DNA from: Sulfurimonas sp. | Lineage (GTDB): Bacteria > Campylobacterota > Campylobacteria > Campylobacterales > Sulfurimonadaceae | DNA: 64,000 bases | Reading direction: 5' to 3' | Assembly: GCF_023229025.1 (NCBI RefSeq) | Contig: NZ_JALOAA010000004.1 | Location: 13,006 to 77,005 of the forward strand | In this document: in pieces, positions 62,063 through 64,000 of the stretch | How positions within the stretch are numbered: the stretch's first letter is position 1 | Layout: every line of letters begins with the position of its first letter | The notes under the pieces: model-generated | What the model was told of the DNA's origin: nothing | Database searches by the model: none | The model's input: only the letters and a program-made list of their open reading frames with translations | Made by a program: the position numbers and the translations under genes

Positions 62063-62422
62063 TTGAGAAACCAGCCAAAATACAGTTTTTTTAAAAATAC
62101 AGGTTATGCACTAAATGGACTAAAAGATATAGTTAAAACGGAGAAGTCCTTTAGAATCGAACTTCTCCTGAGCGCTGTTTTACTGCCTGTGCTGTTCTTT
62201 TTGGAGATAGCCCTAACCTACAAACTGCTGATGTTTATATCCCTTGGCGGAATGCTGATTGCCGAAGCCGTAAATAGCGCCATTGAAAGAGTTGTGGATT
62301 TGGTAACACTTGAACATCATCAGATGGCAGGCCGTGCAAAAGATGTAGGCAGCAGCATAGTTTTTTTAAGCATTGTCGTTTTTGTAGTGACATGGACGGC
62401 TATTTTGGTAAAAGTTTTATAA
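62063..62422 (+). CDS. dgkA: Diacylglycerol kinase
   Basis: DgkA phosphorylates diacylglycerol to phosphatidic acid in the inner membrane. The 119-residue protein has three helices and the catalytic EAVNSAIERVVD block (Glu and Asn ligands), with FFKNTGYALNGLKD near the N-terminus. The start is TTG with AGGAG upstream. It is divergent from the LtaS-type transferase, whose by-product diacylglycerol it would recycle. The two-component genes follow directly. Confidence 0.95.
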   Translation: MRNQPKYSFFKNTGYALNGLKDIVKTEKSFRIELLLSAVLLPVLFFLEIALTYKLLMFISLGGMLIAEAVNSAIERVVDLVTLEHHQMAGRAKDVGSSIVFLSIVVFVVTWTAILVKVL

Positions 62423-62424
62423 GT

Positions 62425-63099
62425 ATGAGAGTATTAGTTGTAGAAGATGATGAAAAAATCGCCTCTTTTATCAAAAAAGGGCTTCAGGAAGAGTCATACA
62501 GCGTAGATGTTACAGAAAACGGTTACGAAGCCATTTATATGATCGAGACAAACAGTTACGATATTGTTCTGCTTGATTTGATGATTCAAGGCCTTGGCGG
62601 AATAGATGTCTGCAAAAATATAAGAGCAAAGAGTATAACAGTTCCAATTATTATGCTTACCGCAAAAGATGAGCTAAAAGAGAAGGTCAAAGGGCTTGAC
62701 AGCGGTGCAAACGACTATCTCACAAAACCATTTGCATTTGAAGAGCTTCTTGCCAGAATACGGGTTAAACTAAGAAACTCTTCAACCACTTCAAGTACTA
62801 TCAGCATAGCAGACTTAAGCATAGATAGTGCAAAACGTGAAGTAAAACGCGCGGGCAAGAAGATAAACCTTACAGCAAAAGAGTACGCCCTGCTTGAGTT
62901 TTTAGCAAGGAACAGCAAGAAACTGCTGACAGAAACTGTCATAAAAGAGAATATCAGTGACATGGCACAAGAGAGCATGAGCAACATAATAAATGTGTAC
63001 ATATATAGACTGCGCAATAAAATAGACAAAAATCACAACCTAAAACTTATTCATACTGTTCGCGGTTTAGGCTACATACTGAGCGATGAAAATGTTTAA
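62425..63099 (+). CDS. OmpR-family response regulator
   Basis: The 224-residue protein starts MRVLVVEDDEKIA, two bases after the dgkA stop. It has a receiver domain with phosphoacceptor D51 (VLLDLMIQG), Thr (LTAKDE) and Lys (YLTKPF), and a winged-helix DNA-binding domain (INLTAKEYALLEFLARNS ... NVYIYRLRNKI). The arrangement dgkA-regulator-kinase suggests that it controls this module and the divergent transferase/phosphatase operon, by analogy with PmrA/CarR-type systems. The signal is unknown. Confidence 0.92.
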   Translation: MRVLVVEDDEKIASFIKKGLQEESYSVDVTENGYEAIYMIETNSYDIVLLDLMIQGLGGIDVCKNIRAKSITVPIIMLTAKDELKEKVKGLDSGANDYLTKPFAFEELLARIRVKLRNSSTTSSTISIADLSIDSAKREVKRAGKKINLTAKEYALLEFLARNSKKLLTETVIKENISDMAQESMSNIINVYIYRLRNKIDKNHNLKLIHTVRGLGYILSDENV

Positions 63100-64000
63100 A
63101 AGTCTAAAACTAAAACTACTCTTTTATTTTTTCATAATAAATATAGCTGTTCTGTCCGTTTATGGCGTGTTTATCTACAACACGGCAAAAAAAGGGGTTT
63201 TAAACACAACCGATGCAGAACTTAAGATGATATCCATAGATGTTATCCCAGACTTTAAAAAAGATGGCTATGAAAGCGCAAAAAGTATAGCAGATGAGCT
63301 TATAGACGAATTTTCAATTGAACCTTTGTTGGTAAAAATCATCTATTATGACAAAAAAAGCAAAACAATAGAACATCAAACACTCTCATCAAATGAGCAT
63401 AGCGAACTCTTTAATATACCGTTAAATGAGATTGGACATGTGGGCAGTATATATTATTTTGACAAAGACTCTTACCGTGTTAGTTCTATGCTGATATTTG
63501 ACAAAGAAGAGAGCAAGGTTTTTATACAGCTTGCCATTGAGAAAAATATGGATTCTCCATACTTAAAACAACTCTATTTCGGCTTAATAATTACGACGCC
63601 AATTCTTTTAATAGTGTTCTTGATTATTGCCAATATGCTTATAAACAGAACTCTCTCACCTGTAAAAGAAGTTATATATTCGGTCAAATCAATATCTGCA
63701 AATAATCTCTCAAGCCGAGTAAGCACAAAGGGGATTCCAACTGAAATCAAAGATTTAGTGGCTACTTTCAATCAGCTTTTAAACAATCTAGAGGAGTCTT
63801 TTAATAAGATAACAGACTTTAGCAACAACGCGTCACATGAGCTTAAAACACCACTGACAGTAATACGCGGGGAGATTGAAGTAGCGCTAAAGCAAGATAG
63901 AGAGCCGCAGGAGTATAAAGAGGTTCTAAAAAGCATCCTTCAAGAGAGTATTAGCATACAAGAAATGATTCAACAACTGCTCTTCCTCGCCAAAAAAGAT
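63086..64000 (+). CDS. Sensor histidine kinase, truncated by the window edge
   Basis: The frame opens at ATG 63086 (MKMFKSLKLKLLFYFF), overlapping the regulator end by 14 bases, and runs open to base 64000 (305 residues seen, no stop). It has a membrane helix at about 10-30, a periplasmic sensor region of about 130 residues, a second helix near 168-190, a HAMP domain (RTLSPVKEVIYSVKSISANN), and the HisKA H-box with H251 in ASHELKTPLTVIRGE. The catalytic ATPase domain lies beyond the window. It is the partner of the preceding regulator. Confidence 0.9.
   Translation, partial: MKMFKSLKLKLLFYFFIINIAVLSVYGVFIYNTAKKGVLNTTDAELKMISIDVIPDFKKDGYESAKSIADELIDEFSIEPLLVKIIYYDKKSKTIEHQTLSSNEHSELFNIPLNEIGHVGSIYYFDKDSYRVSSMLIFDKEESKVFIQLAIEKNMDSPYLKQLYFGLIITTPILLIVFLIIANMLINRTLSPVKEVIYSVKSISANNLSSRVSTKGIPTEIKDLVATFNQLLNNLEESFNKITDFSNNASHELKTPLTVIRGEIEVALKQDREPQEYKEVLKSILQESISIQEMIQQLLFLAKKD

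Overview
The window looks like chromosome of a Campylobacterota (former Epsilonproteobacteria) member, most likely a Sulfurimonas-type sulfur oxidiser. The evidence is AT-rich DNA, Campylobacterota-specific families (PgbA-like protein, Csd3-type M23 peptidase, MagIII-type glycosylase), the gene order flgB-flgC-fliE-ftsI, and a contiguous secE-nusG-rplKAJL-rpoB-rpoC-rpsL-rpsG-fusA block with separate (not fused) rpoB and rpoC. The genus is inferred from general knowledge; no search was run. There is no rRNA, CRISPR array, prophage or intact insertion sequence, and no gene-free gap longer than about 300 bases.

Layout. 1-1.6 kb: one unrecognised gene broken by a single in-frame amber codon, lying between two copies of an about 80-bp direct repeat. 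1.6-6.2 kb: ispG, dnaB and comEC as an operon, converging on a YihY-family membrane protein. 6.3-14.0 kb: a c-haem diguanylate cyclase, a GlcD-like FAD oxidase with a PgbA-like protein, a Csd3-like endopeptidase with a NUDIX hydrolase, and priA. 14.0-20.3 kb: two pilin-like genes, then flgB-flgC-fliE behind a sigma-54 promoter, ftsI, panC and prfB. 20.3-22.4 kb: small membrane or exported proteins and the leucyl/arginyl transferase bpt.

22.4-40.1 kb is the transcription/translation block on the minus strand. It starts from a consensus sigma-70 promoter ahead of tRNA-Thr(TGT), Tyr, Gly and Thr(GGT), and continues through tuf, rpmG, tRNA-Trp, secE, nusG, the L11/L1/L10/L7-L12 genes, rpoB, rpoC, rpsL, rpsG and fusA. 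40.2-55.5 kb holds housekeeping and metabolic genes: yaaA, a CopA-type ATPase, an rRNA/tRNA methyltransferase, a thioredoxin-fold protein, an AEC transporter, a MagIII-like glycosylase, a ComEA-like protein, transketolase, a prenyl synthase, a PDZ protein, ybaB, panD, a ferredoxin, murE, nfu and an aldo/keto reductase. 55.6-58.6 kb is the alpha operon (rpmJ, rpsM, rpsK, rpsD, rpoA, rplQ). 58.9-64 kb ends in an envelope-lipid module: an LtaS-type transferase and a PAP2 phosphatase divergent from dgkA and a two-component system whose kinase runs off the window edge.

The most unusual signal is a small bipartite palindromic repeat of 67-75 bp. Three clear copies (15184-15250, 25146-25220, 35133-35207) and one possible degenerate copy (58621-58666) lie in leaders or intercistronic gaps of flagellar and ribosomal operons. 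Outer palindromes differ in sequence between copies but remain self-complementary, while a core around TTAGCG..TAGCGTAG is conserved. The copies face both ways relative to transcription. Nearly all convergent gene pairs overlap or abut at their 3' ends.
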